Position numbers and translations under genes: made by a program
Assembly (NCBI GenBank): GCA_965217625.1
Contig: OZ244557.1
Span: 1,674,001-1,738,000 of the forward strand
DNA: 64,000 nucleotides
DNA from: TK10-74A sp965217625
Lineage (GTDB): Bacteria; Chloroflexota; Dehalococcoidia; Bin125
Direction of reading: 5' to 3'
Shown: piece by piece, positions 1 through 10,551 of the stretch
Position numbering within the stretch: the first letter of the stretch is position 1
How the letters are laid out: every line of letters starts with the position of its first letter
The notes under the pieces: generated by a model
Seen by the model: the letters and a program-made list of their open reading frames with translations, nothing else
What the model was told of the DNA's origin: nothing
Database searches by the model: none

Positions 1-481
1 CCCCGAGGCAGGTGTTGATCGCGAGGGAGTAGGGCGGGTGCGCCTGCTCGAGGCCGGGCCAGAGATGCGGCCAATCCATGTGCAGCGCCTGCTGCAGGCT
101 GCCGGGACAGTTGGCGTTGGCGTTGTAGTAGCTGTTGAACATCTTGCCCAGGTGCGCCTTCGGACCGGTGGGCAACAGGCGCTTGGTCACCTGAATGACG
201 AAGGGGTTGGCCACGATGTCGCGAAACACGTACGGCGCCATCGGCGGCGGATATTGCGTCAGATGGCCCTTGAGGGAGCCCGCGCCGCCCCACTTCTCGG
301 CCCGGATGAGTATCTCCGAGTCCTCCGCCATCTTGCCATGCAGCAGGTCCAGGTGATCATGGTCGACGACGTCGTCCAGGATGACGTAGCCGTCGATGAG
401 GATGGCCTCCATCGCCTGCTCGACTTTGGCTTCCGACATTTCGCCGGCGCGAAGTTCCTGTTCCGAGACGCGAATGTTCAT
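1..481 (-). CDS. Phytanoyl-CoA dioxygenase (PhyH) family protein, C-terminus off window
   Basis: The first 160 codons of a minus-strand gene that runs off the left edge, starting MNIRVSEQEL. ATG at 481 has an AAGGAG Shine-Dalgarno about 9 bases upstream. The translation reads as the N-terminal half of a PhyH-type Fe(II)/2-oxoglutarate oxygenase: an opening DGYVILDDVV strand, then HMDW at residues 134-137 giving the first His and the Asp of the 2-His-1-carboxylate iron site. The second His and the 2-oxoglutarate Arg lie outside the window. It follows the dppC-like gene by 87 bases on the same strand and may belong to that operon, suggesting oxidative attack on an imported or CoA-linked substrate (inference). 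Substrate unknown. Confidence 0.75.
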   Translation of the reverse strand, partial: MNIRVSEQELRAGEMSEAKVEQAMEAILIDGYVILDDVVDHDHLDLLHGKMAEDSEILIRAEKWGGAGSLKGHLTQYPPPMAPYVFRDIVANPFVIQVTKRLLPTGPKAHLGKMFNSYYNANANCPGSLQQALHMDWPHLWPGLEQAHPPYSLAINTCLG

Positions 482-568
482 GATGCGCGCTCCTTGCGCT
501 GCGAGGCGGGGCCGCCTCGGTTTCCCTTTCCTGGCGATGGGTAATCCGCGATATCCGTCCCCTTCCGG

Positions 569-1462
569 TTAATCGGCGCCGCGGAGCCGCGGGTCGAGGA
601 GGTCGCGCAGGACATCCCCCAGCAGATTGAAGGCTAGCACCGTCAGCACGATGGCCATGCCCGGGAAGAACGCCCCCCAACCGTTCGAGGCCATGTAGAT
701 CTGCGCCGACCTGAGCATGGTCCCCCAGGAGGGGTCGGGGGGCTGCGTCCCCAGACCGAGGTAGGAGAGGGCCGCCTCGATGATGATCGCGAAGCCGATG
801 CCCAGCGACACCTGCACCAGCACGGGCGCCAGCACGTTCGGCGCGATGTGCCGGAAGAGGATGCGCGGGGTGGCCGCCCCCATCGCCTCGGCCGCCATGA
901 CGTAGTCGTTCTCCTTGGCCGACAGGGTGCTGCCGCGGACGAGGCGGGCGTACAGGGGCACGAACACGATGCCGATCGCGATCATCACGTTGACCATGCT
1001 GGAGCCCAACACGGCGACCATGATCAGGGCCAGCAGCAAGGCCGGGTACGCGTACAGCGCGTCCATCACGCGCATCATCGCCTCGTCCTTGCGGCCGCCG
1101 GCGTAGCCCGCGACCAGGCCGTAGGGCAGCCCCATGCCCACCCCGATGCCCACGGAGATCAGCCCCACGAGCAGGGCGGTTCGCGAAGAGTGAATGAGGC
1201 GGGAGTAGGTATCGCGGCCGATCGAGTCGGCGCCGAACCAGTACTCCCCCGTCGGCGGGCTGAGGCGCTGGTCGCTGAGCGCGATGGGATCATGGGTGGA
1301 AACGAGCCCCGGAGCGATCGCCGCGACGAGGACCAGCAGCACGATCGCCAGGCTCACGACGCCCGCGGGCCGGTGGCGGAAGCGCCGCGCGAACTCCCGC
1401 TCGCGCGCCCAGCGGCGCTCGCGGAGTTGCAGGGCCGGGCCGCCGGGCTGCTGCTCACTCAT
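569..1462 (-). CDS. ABC transporter permease, DppC/OppC type (system 1)
   Basis: 297 residues, inner-membrane permease of a peptide/nickel-type ABC importer. A cytoplasmic N-terminus (about residues 1-30) precedes one helix, then a BPD_transp_1 domain with about five helices. The EAA loop that docks the ATPase is visible as EAMGAATPRILFRHIAPN, and the protein ends LLGDVLRDLLDPRLRG, a typical DppC tail. ATG overlaps the end of the upstream dppB-like gene by 8 bases, so translation is probably coupled. The system 3 pair at 41718-43545 has the same 8-base overlap and similar sequence. No ATPase gene is adjacent. Substrate cannot be told from sequence. Confidence 0.9.
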   Translation of the reverse strand: MSEQQPGGPALQLRERRWAREREFARRFRHRPAGVVSLAIVLLVLVAAIAPGLVSTHDPIALSDQRLSPPTGEYWFGADSIGRDTYSRLIHSSRTALLVGLISVGIGVGMGLPYGLVAGYAGGRKDEAMMRVMDALYAYPALLLALIMVAVLGSSMVNVMIAIGIVFVPLYARLVRGSTLSAKENDYVMAAEAMGAATPRILFRHIAPNVLAPVLVQVSLGIGFAIIIEAALSYLGLGTQPPDPSWGTMLRSAQIYMASNGWGAFFPGMAIVLTVLAFNLLGDVLRDLLDPRLRGAD

Positions 1463-2399
1463 AGCGGATCCGCGGATCCAGGAACGCGTAGGACACGTCG
1501 ACGGCCAGATTGGCGAGGGCGACGGCGCCGGCCAGCATGACCCCGATCGCCTGCACCGTCGGGAGTTCCCGGTGGAAGGCGGAGTCGACCAAGAGCTTGC
1601 CGACGCCCGGCAGGTAGAAGACGCTCTCGATGATGACGAAGCCGCCCACGATCGTGGAGACCTGGAGCCCCATCACCGTGACGACGGGGATGAGCGCGTT
1701 GCGGAACGCGTGCCGCAGGATCACGCTCCGCTCGCGCAGGCCCTTGGCGTAGGCCGTGCGCACGTAGTCCTGCCGCAGCACGTCCACCAGGGCGGCGCGG
1801 GTCTGCCGCGCCAGGATCGCCGCCTGCGTCGCTCCGATCGCGAAGGCCGGCAAGGCGACCGAGCGCAAGTTCTGGACCGGGTCGTCGAGGAAGCTGGTGA
1901 AGCCGGTGGCCGGGAACCAGCGCAGTTGCACCGCGAAGATCAGAATCAGCATCAGCGCCAGCCAGAAGTTCGGGATGGCGGCCCCCAGCACGGCGAGCGT
2001 GGTGCCCCCGTAGTCGAGGCCGGTGTTCGGCCGCGCCCCGGCGAGCAGCCCCAGCGGGATCCCGATCGCGAGCGTGATCAGCATCGCCAGGATGCCCAGT
2101 TCGACGCTGACCTCCAGGCGCTTGGCGATCAGCTCGCTGACCTCCTGGCCCACGCGCGCACTCCAGCCGAGGTCACCCTGCAGCGCGTCCCCCACCCAGT
2201 CGAAGTAGCGCACGACGACCGGCCGGTCGAGCCCCAGCTGCTCCCGCAGCGCCTCCAGGTGCCGGGGATCCCCCTCCGGGCCCAGCATGGCGAGGGCCAG
2301 GTCGCCGGGCAGCAGCGCCACGGCGAAGAACGTGATCAGCGAGATCAGGATGAGAACCGGGATCGTGACCAGGAGCCGCCGGACGATGTAGGTGGCCAT
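1455..2399 (-). CDS. ABC transporter permease, DppB/OppB type (system 1)
   Basis: 314 residues, first permease subunit. It opens MATYIVRRLLVTIPVLILIS, the usual first helix of DppB, followed by LLPGDLALAML and a periplasmic segment, then a BPD_transp_1 core with the EAA loop around YAKGLRERSVILRHAFRN. It ends LDPRIRYE, the family C-terminus. It is the partner of the DppC-like gene downstream. The upstream binding-protein gene of the operon is broken, so this permease may be served by another binding protein. A 150-base palindrome-rich spacer separates it from that gene. Confidence 0.9.
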   Translation of the reverse strand: MATYIVRRLLVTIPVLILISLITFFAVALLPGDLALAMLGPEGDPRHLEALREQLGLDRPVVVRYFDWVGDALQGDLGWSARVGQEVSELIAKRLEVSVELGILAMLITLAIGIPLGLLAGARPNTGLDYGGTTLAVLGAAIPNFWLALMLILIFAVQLRWFPATGFTSFLDDPVQNLRSVALPAFAIGATQAAILARQTRAALVDVLRQDYVRTAYAKGLRERSVILRHAFRNALIPVVTVMGLQVSTIVGGFVIIESVFYLPGVGKLLVDSAFHRELPTVQAIGVMLAGAVALANLAVDVSYAFLDPRIRYE

Positions 2400-2466
2400 C
2401 GTGCGCCTTCATGGGGGGCCTCGCCCCCCCTCCCTTGTCCCGCCGCCCGAGTCTCGGGGGCGCGGA

Positions 2467-2600
2467 CCCTCACCCCCGCCCTCTCCCAGAGAGGGAATCG
2501 GATCCCCTCTCCCCTGGGGAGAGGGTTAGGGTGAGGGGGATCCAGCGCCCGCGCCCCTGTCCCCCCTCTCCATCGTCCAGATGGAGAGGGGGGACAGGGG
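2467..2600. repeat. Two palindromic repeat elements between the binding-protein and dppB-like genes
   Basis: Element one (2467-2538) has inverted ends, CCCTCACCC...GGTGAGGG, around CCTCTCCC/GGGAGAGG blocks. Element two is a perfect 21-base-pair stem: arm 2554-2574, loop GTCCA, arm 2580-2600. Both carry the CTCTCC/GGAGAG core of the repeat family seen again at 5136, 52730, 55124, 60852 and 61625. Placed between two genes of one operon, the second hairpin could attenuate transcription or protect the upstream message. Confidence 0.85.
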
Positions 2601-2614
2601 GTGAGGCCGGCGGG

Positions 2615-4950
2615 CTACGTCTTCCAGCTCACGTCGTTCAGCCCCCAGTGGTGGTTGGCGTCCCCGAACCACGTGTGGTCGAGATCGGGGTCGTGGGCGA
2701 CGGTGAAGGTCGGGTGCATCGTCTTGATGTGGTAGGAGCGTGACTCGACTAAGCGGTTGAGATCGCGCATCGCCTCGGTCCTCGGCTCCGATTCGAACGT
2801 CGCCGCCACCTTTTGGAGGGCAGCCTGCATCTCCGGATCCTTGTCGGGTGGCAGAATGAGGTCATGGGGCCCGCCCTCGAGCAGGTTCCAGGAGAGCTGC
2901 TGCCAGGTATCGGCCTTCATTGCCATGCCACCCATAAAGCCCGGGTCCTCTCCCGCAAAGAACCCAGCGAAGAAGTCGGGGAAGGGCTTCTGGACGATAT
3001 TCATCGTGATGCCGAACTGGGCGAGCTGGGCCTGGGCGAATAGCGACGGGTCCACGTAGAGGGGGTCTTCGGCTTTGACCACCATGTCGAACTCGAAGCC
3101 GTCCTCCAAGCCGCCGGCGGCAAGGTGCATGCGCACGGCCTCCGGGTCGTACCCCCAGAACTTCTCGCCGTCGTGATGGACGGTCGTCGGACCAAGCCAG
3201 CCCCATAGGGCCGGGGTGTGTTGACCCCCGAAGGCGACTTCGTTCAATTCGGTGCGATCGAAGCCGGCGTTGAACGCATGGCGGGCGTGCGGATTCGTCC
3301 AGGGCTCGAAGTTCATGTTGATATTCCAGAAGTATATGATGTTCACAACTTCCTCTAGGAGGGTGAACCCCGCATCCCTGATGCGGCCGAAGTCCTCGAT
3401 CGAGACCTCCCGTACGACGTCGTAATCGCCCGCGAGGAGGCCCTCGACGTTCCCCACCGATTGCAACGCACCCTGGAACCAAGTGATGCCCTCGATGCTG
3501 GGAGCGTTGGGCAGCCAGTAGTTGGGGTTGGCTTCCACGACGAAGGGGCTGTCGAGGTCCTCCTCGACGAATCGGAAGGCCCCGGCGCCGGCGGGCTCAC
3601 TCCGCGAATTCGCCTCCGTGAAGTCGTCGTAGACTGCCGGGGAGGCATGATCATGCCGGCGCGGTCACCGAGAACCCAGAGCAGCGGCGAGAACGGCCGG
3701 TCCATCTGGAACGTCGCCGTCAGATCCGTCGGTCTCTTCGACACTCGCCCACGGCGGCTGAGGTCGCCCGCGATGGTCGAGACCGGTAGCGTCTTGCCGC
3801 GCTCAACCCAGAGTCGCACCGCCTCCGCGTTGAGCGGCGTGCCGTCGTGGAACTGCACGTTCCCGCGCAGGTTGAAGATGACGTTGAGCGGGTCTGGGAT
3901 CTCCCAGCTCTGGGCCAGGCTGCGGGCTGGCTGGGGAACGTTGTCCTTGTCCTACGCCACGAGGGTGTCGTAGATCGTCCAGAGCATCGCGTGATCAGTG
4001 CCACTCGTCCCGGTCGCCCCCTCGGTCCCGCTAATGAGCGTTACTGGGGTGCGGATCTCGCCCGTCGGGACGTGGCCCACGGCCTCGTCCTCTTCCGCCG
4101 CCATGGCCGCGCTCTCGGCGGCCTCCTGGGCCGCGTCGGCGGCCTCTTCGGCCGCGGCGACGGCCGCGGCGGCGGTCTCGGCCGCGGCCTCGGCGGCCTC
4201 CTCGGCGGCGGCGACGGCCGCGGCGGCGGTCGCGGCCGCGGTGGATGCGGCGGCTTCCGCGGCTGCGGACGCCTCCCCGGCTGCGGCCGCGGCCGCCGCG
4301 GCAGCCTCGGCAGCGTTGTCGATGGCGGCCTGGGCGGCGGCCGCGGTGGCGGTGCCGGCCTCGACCGCGGCGGCCGCGTCGCGGGCGGCCTGGGCGGCGG
4401 CCTCGGCCGCCTGCGCGGCGGCGTCCGCGACGGCTGCGGCCGCAGCGTCACCGGCAGCGCCAGCGGCGGCAGCGGCCTGGGCGGCAGCCGCAGCGGCGGC
4501 TTCCGCGGCGGCGGCCGCGTTGGCGGCGTCCTCCGACTCGGCCGCCTCGGCGGCCAGGGCGGCGGCCGCGTCGGCGGCGTCGGCCGCCTGCGCGGCGGCG
4601 GCGGAGGCTTCGCCGGCGGCGGCGGAGGCTTCGCCGGCGGCGGCGGCCGCGTCGGCCGCGGCGTCTGCCGCCCCGGCCGCAGCGTCTGCCGCCCCGGCCG
4701 CGACGGCGGCCGCGGCCTCGGAGTCGGCGGCGCGCGCCTCCCCGGCGGCGACGGCCGCGGCGGCGGCCTCTTCCGCGGCCGTCGCGGCGCGTTCCGCCGC
4801 CACGGCCCCGGCGTCGGGCTCGTCGTCGTCGCCGCAGCCGACCAGCGCGAGGCCGGCTGCACCAACGCCGGCCTTGGCGCTGGCTCCCAACATGGTGCGA
4901 CGCGAGATCTTTCGCTGTCGCAGGGCGGTCCAATGGTTCCGGGCGCTCAT
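2615..4950 (-). pseudogene. Peptide-type ABC binding lipoprotein (SBP family 5), disrupted
   Basis: Homologous along its length to the intact binding protein at 43737-45677. ATG at 4950 is preceded by GGAAAGG. The N-terminus has the Tat motif SRRTML and lipobox LVGC, then an extreme alanine-rich linker of about 245 residues (about 4080-4820), then the solute-binding domain. Codon 333 is TAG (3952-3954) where homologues carry Tyr. Beyond it the same frame continues through QFHDGTPLNAEAVRLW. Near 3638-3647 one base is missing: MIMP must shift frame to continue as SPAVYDDFTEA, after which the frame is open to the stop at 2615. Two independent lesions make a decayed gene likely. Assembly error is the alternative, since sequence outside the lesions is well conserved. 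Confidence 0.85.
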
Positions 4951-5011
4951 GACATGTTCCTTTCCGGTACCCGGCTGTCCCCTTGTGGGACCGCTTCGGT
5001 GCACGAGCTTT

Positions 5012-5040
5012 CATAGTATAGATCGGGGGGGGGGGGGGTG
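5012..5040 (-). promoter_or_regulatory. Upstream region of the disrupted binding-protein gene with a 14-G tract
   Basis: A TATACT box (minus strand, 5015-5020) lies 65 bases before the start codon and is directly preceded by a run of 14 G on the plus strand (5025-5038). No convincing -35 is seen at normal spacing. The flank from 5045 to 5110 is strikingly AT-rich. The leader between here and the start (GCGGTCCCACAAGGGGACAG) is shared with the binding-protein gene at 54933. Confidence 0.4.
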
Positions 5041-5135
5041 TGGGGGCTAGTGTTTTTTGGTAACCTTTTGGTAATAATCTTCCTATTTGCCTATTGGACA
5101 TGGCGTTTTTATGTCGCTTGTGGCGGTGGGAAACT

Positions 5136-5188
5136 CCCCTCCTGGCCCCCTCTCCATTGCAGAGCAACGGAGAGGGGGCCAGGAGGGG
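5136..5188. repeat. Palindromic repeat element, 25-bp arms
   Basis: Arms 5136-5160 and 5164-5188 with loop AGA. One mismatch only (CCATTGC against GCAACGG). The core CCCCCTCTCCATTGC is the same as in the elements at 52730 and 60880. It lies in the 340-base gap between the disrupted binding-protein gene and the SDR gene. No gene is seen in that gap. Confidence 0.85.
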
Positions 5189-5288
5189 GATGGGGGCGGA
5201 GTGTGTCCTCTGCGGCGGGAGGGGCTACCCCTGCCACGGCGACAACCGCGCCCCCACGCCGGCGCGCACGGAAAGCGAGGGACGACCG

Positions 5289-6120
5289 ATGGGCGAGGCA
5301 GTACTCACGGGACTCGACGGCAAGGTAGCGGTCGTGGACAGGCGCGGGGCGGATGCGCAGCATCGGCCGGCCCATCGCGGTCGATCTGGCCAAGGCGGGC
5401 TGCGACATCGTGCTCACGGGCACGGGGCGCGACCCGTCGCGCTACCCCGACGATGAGAAGGCGGCCGGCTGGCGCGACATCGCCTCGGTCGCGGAGGAGG
5501 TGGAGGCGGCTGGGGCGCAGGCGCTCGCCGTGGTCAGCGACGTGCGCGACCCGGCGGCCATCGAGGCGCTGGCCGACGAGACGGTCGCGCACTTCGGCCG
5601 GGTCGACTTCGTGGTCAACAACGCCGGCGCCGCACGCGGCGAGGATCGCAAGCCGGTCACCGAGGTCGACATCGATGTCTGGCGCAACGTGATCGAGACG
5701 AACCTCATCGGCTCGTTCCTGATGTCGCGCACGTTCGGGCAGCGCCTGATCGACCAGGGCGAGGGCGGCGCGATCATCAACATGTCGTCGATCGCGGGCA
5801 AGATCCTGCCGCCGAACACCTCGGCCTACGCGTCGAGCAAGGCCGGCATCCAGGCGCTCACGGCCTGCATGGCGCAGGAGGTGGGCCGGTACGGCATCCG
5901 CGTCAACGCGATCTGCCCGGGCATCATCGACACGTTCCGCATGGACGACCTGGGCCGCGGCGAGACCTGGGACAACATGATCCGCACGCGCATCCCCATG
6001 GGACGCGCCGGCGAGGGCAGCGACATCTCCGCGATGACGCTCTTCCTCTGCAGCGACCAGGGATCCTGGACCACGGGGCAGTCGATCAACGTCGACGGCG
6101 GTACCGTCGTCCAGCACTAG
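5289..6120 (+). pseudogene. Short-chain dehydrogenase/reductase, N-terminal frameshift
   Basis: NAD(P)-dependent oxidoreductase of the classical SDR family. Reading from ATG at 5289 gives MGEAVLTGLDGKVAVV and then loses the fold. Removing one G at 5336/5337 restores VVTGAGRMRSIGRPIAVDLA, the nucleotide-binding turn, in frame with the rest. The remainder is intact: NNAGA, the catalytic Ser in MSSIAG, YASSKAG with the Tyr and Lys, and VDGGTVVQH at the C-terminus. Without the correction only an internal ATG at 5353 is available, and that product would lack the first strand and the glycine motif. Either a recently inactivated gene or a single-base sequence error. Substrate unknown. Confidence 0.8.
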
Positions 6121-6166
6121 ACCCTTCGGCGCTAGATTCTTCAGCAGTGCGCGCCCGCGGGGCGGG

Positions 6167-7045
6167 CTAGGTGTCGGTGAAGTGCGGCGCGCGCTTCTCC
6201 GAGAAGGCGCGCGGCCCCTCCAGCGAGTCGCGCATGCCCTCCAGGTTCTGCTCCAGGGCGTCGCCGTAGGCGCTGCCGACCAGCGGCTCCATGTAGTAGC
6301 CGCGATACAGCGCCTGCTTGAAGTTGCGCACGGCGCGGGGCGCCATGTGCAGCATCCGCTCGGCGTACTCCATCGCCGCGGGCATCAGCTGCTCGGGCGG
6401 GACGACGCGCTGCACCCAGCCCAGCTCGTGGCAGCGCGCGGCGTCGTAGCGGGTGTCGCCCCAGAGGATCAGCTCCAGCGCCGACGCCAGCCCGATCTGC
6501 CGCGTGACGGGGATCATCCACGACGCCCCGCCCATGTTCCAGCGCGCCTCGGCGATGCCCACCCAGGCGGTGTCGGCCATGACGCGGATGTCGGCCTGCA
6601 TGGCCAGCGCGAACCCGCCCGCGACGGCGGGCCCGTTGATCGCGCCGATGACGGGCTTCCAGACGCCCATGCCCTCGGCCAGGGTCGCCGCCGCGCGCCA
6701 CTGGGCGCGGGCCGCCGCATCGGCCTCGGGGCCCGGCGCATCCGAGCGGGCCGCCGCGGCGCGCCGATCCGCCGTCTCGATCAGGTCGGCCCCGGCCGAG
6801 AAGGCGCGCCCCGCCCCGGTCAGGATCGCGACGCGCGCCGTGGGGTCGTCGCGGAAGTCCACCCAGGCGTCGTGCAGGGCGGTCCGCAGGCCGCCGCCCA
6901 GCGCGTTGAGCCGGTGCGGCCGGTTGAGCGTGATCACGTGGATGCGCCCCCCGGCGGCCCGATCGACCAGCACCTCGGGCCCGAAGGTCGCCTGGGGCGT
7001 GTCGCGGCCGTGGCGGGCGGGGTCGTAGGCTTCGCGGGCGGTCAT
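6167..7045 (-). CDS. Enoyl-CoA hydratase/isomerase (crotonase) family protein
   Basis: 292 residues with the crotonase core: the NRPHRLNAL strand, oxyanion-hole segment AFSAGADL (residues 81-88), INGPAVAGGFALAM (136-149) and IAEARWNMGG (164-173). An acidic/alanine insert (about 90-120) precedes the second half. Of the two catalytic glutamates of classical hydratases, the second aligns with Glu166 but the first is Ala146, so simple hydration of enoyl-CoA is doubtful. Isomerase, lyase or another crotonase chemistry is as likely. The next gene upstream is the iron-type binding lipoprotein, after a terminator-like hairpin. Confidence 0.85.
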   Translation of the reverse strand: MTAREAYDPARHGRDTPQATFGPEVLVDRAAGGRIHVITLNRPHRLNALGGGLRTALHDAWVDFRDDPTARVAILTGAGRAFSAGADLIETADRRAAAARSDAPGPEADAAARAQWRAAATLAEGMGVWKPVIGAINGPAVAGGFALAMQADIRVMADTAWVGIAEARWNMGGASWMIPVTRQIGLASALELILWGDTRYDAARCHELGWVQRVVPPEQLMPAAMEYAERMLHMAPRAVRNFKQALYRGYYMEPLVGSAYGDALEQNLEGMRDSLEGPRAFSEKRAPHFTDT

Positions 7046-7124
7046 GGTGCGGTTCCCCCATCGGTCGCGGGTGGGCCGGTCGTGCGCGCGGCCTGCTGGG
7101 CAGCCTGGTGGGCAGGTTAACGGA

Positions 7125-7151
7125 GACCGGGGCCCCGCGGGAGCCCCGGTC
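7125..7151 (-). terminator. Hairpin downstream of the iron-type binding lipoprotein gene
   Basis: Perfect 9-base-pair stem GACCGGGGC / GCCCCGGTC with a loop that is itself palindromic (CCCGCGGG). It sits 51 bases after the stop codon of the minus-strand gene at 7202. No long U tract follows, only CTCCGTTAACC, so intrinsic termination is plausible but not certain. Confidence 0.45.
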
Positions 7152-7201
7152 GGCCGATCCCTCGCCGGCGACGTGGATGCCGGCCCGCGGACGCCGGCGC
7201 G

Positions 7202-8491
7202 CTACGGCAGCGCGCCGACCTCGCGCAGCAGTTCCAGCGTGCCCTCAAGGTCGCTCAGGTCGGTGAGCGCGAGGGAGGGCGGCGACAGCTCGGCCAGGGA
7301 CGGCACGCCCTCCGCCGGCCCCAGACCGTTGAGCGGGTACTCGAAGGTCTGGTCGCGGAAGTAGTTCTGCGCGGTGTCGCTCAGCAGGTACTCGACGAAG
7401 GTCAGCGCGGCCGCCTGGTTCTCCGCTCCCGCCAGGATGCCGAGGCCGGCGATGTTGATCAGCGCGCCCGCGCGCCCGGCGTCGGTGTAGTGGTTGGCGG
7501 CCGGGTAGTCGGCGTCCTCCTTCGTGAAGCGGAACAGGTAGTAGTGGTTGACGAGGCCGATGTCGATCTCGCCGTCGCCGACGGCCTGCACCTGCGTCGA
7601 GTTGTTGCGGTACTCGCTGACGCCGTTCGCGAGCATGTCGCGCAGCCACTGCGCCGTGCGCTCCTCGCCCTCGATCTGGCGCATGGCGGTGACGAAGGCC
7701 TGGAACGAGCCGTTGGCGGGCGCCCAGCTGACCCGGTCCGTCCACTCGGGGCCGGTCAGGTCGAAGACGGAGTCCGGCAGGTCGCCGGCGGCGACCCGCT
7801 CGGTCGAGTAGACCAGCACGCGCGCCCGGCCGGAGACGCCCGTCCAGGCGTCGCTCGTGGAGCGGAAGCCGGGGGCGACGGCGTCGAGCACGGAGCCCGG
7901 CAGGGCCGCGAAGAGGCCCGCCGCCTCGATCGCGCCCAGCGCGCCGGCGTCCTGCGCGAAGAACACGTCCGCCGGCGAGCGGTCGCCCTCCTCGAGCAGC
8001 GCCGCGGCCAGCTCCGACGTCCCGCCGTAGCGCACGCGCACGTTGATGCCGCTGTCGGCCTCGAACTGCTCGATGATCGGGCCGACGAGGCTCTCGCTGC
8101 GGCCGGAGTAGATCGTGATCGTGGCCGATTCCTCGCCGGCGGCGGCCTCGACCGCGGCGCGCGCGTCGCGCAGGTCCGCCTCCAGATCGGCGATGCGGTC
8201 CTCGAGTTCCGCCGCGTCGGCCTGCGCCGAGCTGGCGTCGCCCTCGGCGGCCGCGGCCGCCGCGTCGGCGGTGTCCTGGGCCTCGGCGGCGCTGGCCTGG
8301 GCCTCACCGAGGTCGGCCTCGAGCTGGGCGATGCGGGCGACGAGCTGCTGGTCGGCGTCGTCACCGTCGTCGTCGCCGCCGCACGCGACCGCGACCGCGG
8401 CCATCGCCAGCAGCATGAGTGTGATCAGCGTGACCCTGAGCAGGGCGACCCGGCGCCCCCGGAGGGCGAGGGAATGGAGAGAGCGGGGCAT
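7202..8491 (-). CDS. Iron(III)-type ABC substrate-binding lipoprotein
   Basis: About 429 residues. Hydrophobic signal LLRVTLITLMLLAMAAVAVAC with a lipobox Cys, then acidic GGDDDGDD and a coiled-coil linker (heptad-like IAQLEADLGEAQ ... LEDRIADLEADL, roughly 45-115), then a type 2 periplasmic-binding fold starting ITIYSGRSESLVGPIIEQFE. The YSGR opening, the SPADVFFAQDAG segment and the paired tyrosines in NHYYLF match FutA/FbpA-type ferric-binding proteins. ATG at 8491 is preferred because AAGGA lies about 9 bases upstream; ATG at 8497 is in frame but too close to it. No fbpB permease or fbpC ATPase gene is next to it, so partners must be elsewhere. Possible role: iron or other metal capture at the cell surface. 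Confidence 0.85.
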   Translation of the reverse strand: MPRSLHSLALRGRRVALLRVTLITLMLLAMAAVAVACGGDDDGDDADQQLVARIAQLEADLGEAQASAAEAQDTADAAAAAAEGDASSAQADAAELEDRIADLEADLRDARAAVEAAAGEESATITIYSGRSESLVGPIIEQFEADSGINVRVRYGGTSELAAALLEEGDRSPADVFFAQDAGALGAIEAAGLFAALPGSVLDAVAPGFRSTSDAWTGVSGRARVLVYSTERVAAGDLPDSVFDLTGPEWTDRVSWAPANGSFQAFVTAMRQIEGEERTAQWLRDMLANGVSEYRNNSTQVQAVGDGEIDIGLVNHYYLFRFTKEDADYPAANHYTDAGRAGALINIAGLGILAGAENQAAALTFVEYLLSDTAQNYFRDQTFEYPLNGLGPAEGVPSLAELSPPSLALTDLSDLEGTLELLREVGALP

Positions 8492-8578
8492 TGGCATTCA
8501 TCCTTCGGCTACGTGATGTGGTTAAGTGAGCCTAATCTACACACGTAGTAGCGATGAATGCAAGCCCCAAGGCCACCC

Positions 8579-10444
<1,866 letters not shown>

Positions 10445-10551
10445 CGATCGATGGAACCTTGCCGGGGGCGCCGCGGTGGGTTGACGGGTACGGGGGAGAC
10501 GCCCCCAGCGTACCGGTCGCCGGGCCGCCGGTCTGTTCCGCGGCGCTGGGG

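Noticed and set aside
38..544. Plus-strand open frame at the left edge
   Set aside because: It is the reverse strand of the PhyH gene, whose HxD motif and ribosome binding site make the minus strand the coding one.
3952..3954. Amber codon read as an amino acid (recoding)
   Set aside because: It is the only such case in the window, and the same gene has a frameshift, so decay or error is simpler.
3998..5050. Long open frames on the plus strand opposite the alanine-rich linker
   Set aside because: GCN-rich DNA is open in several frames; products are Ala, Arg or Gly polymers without domains. The minus-strand frame has the signal peptide and homology.
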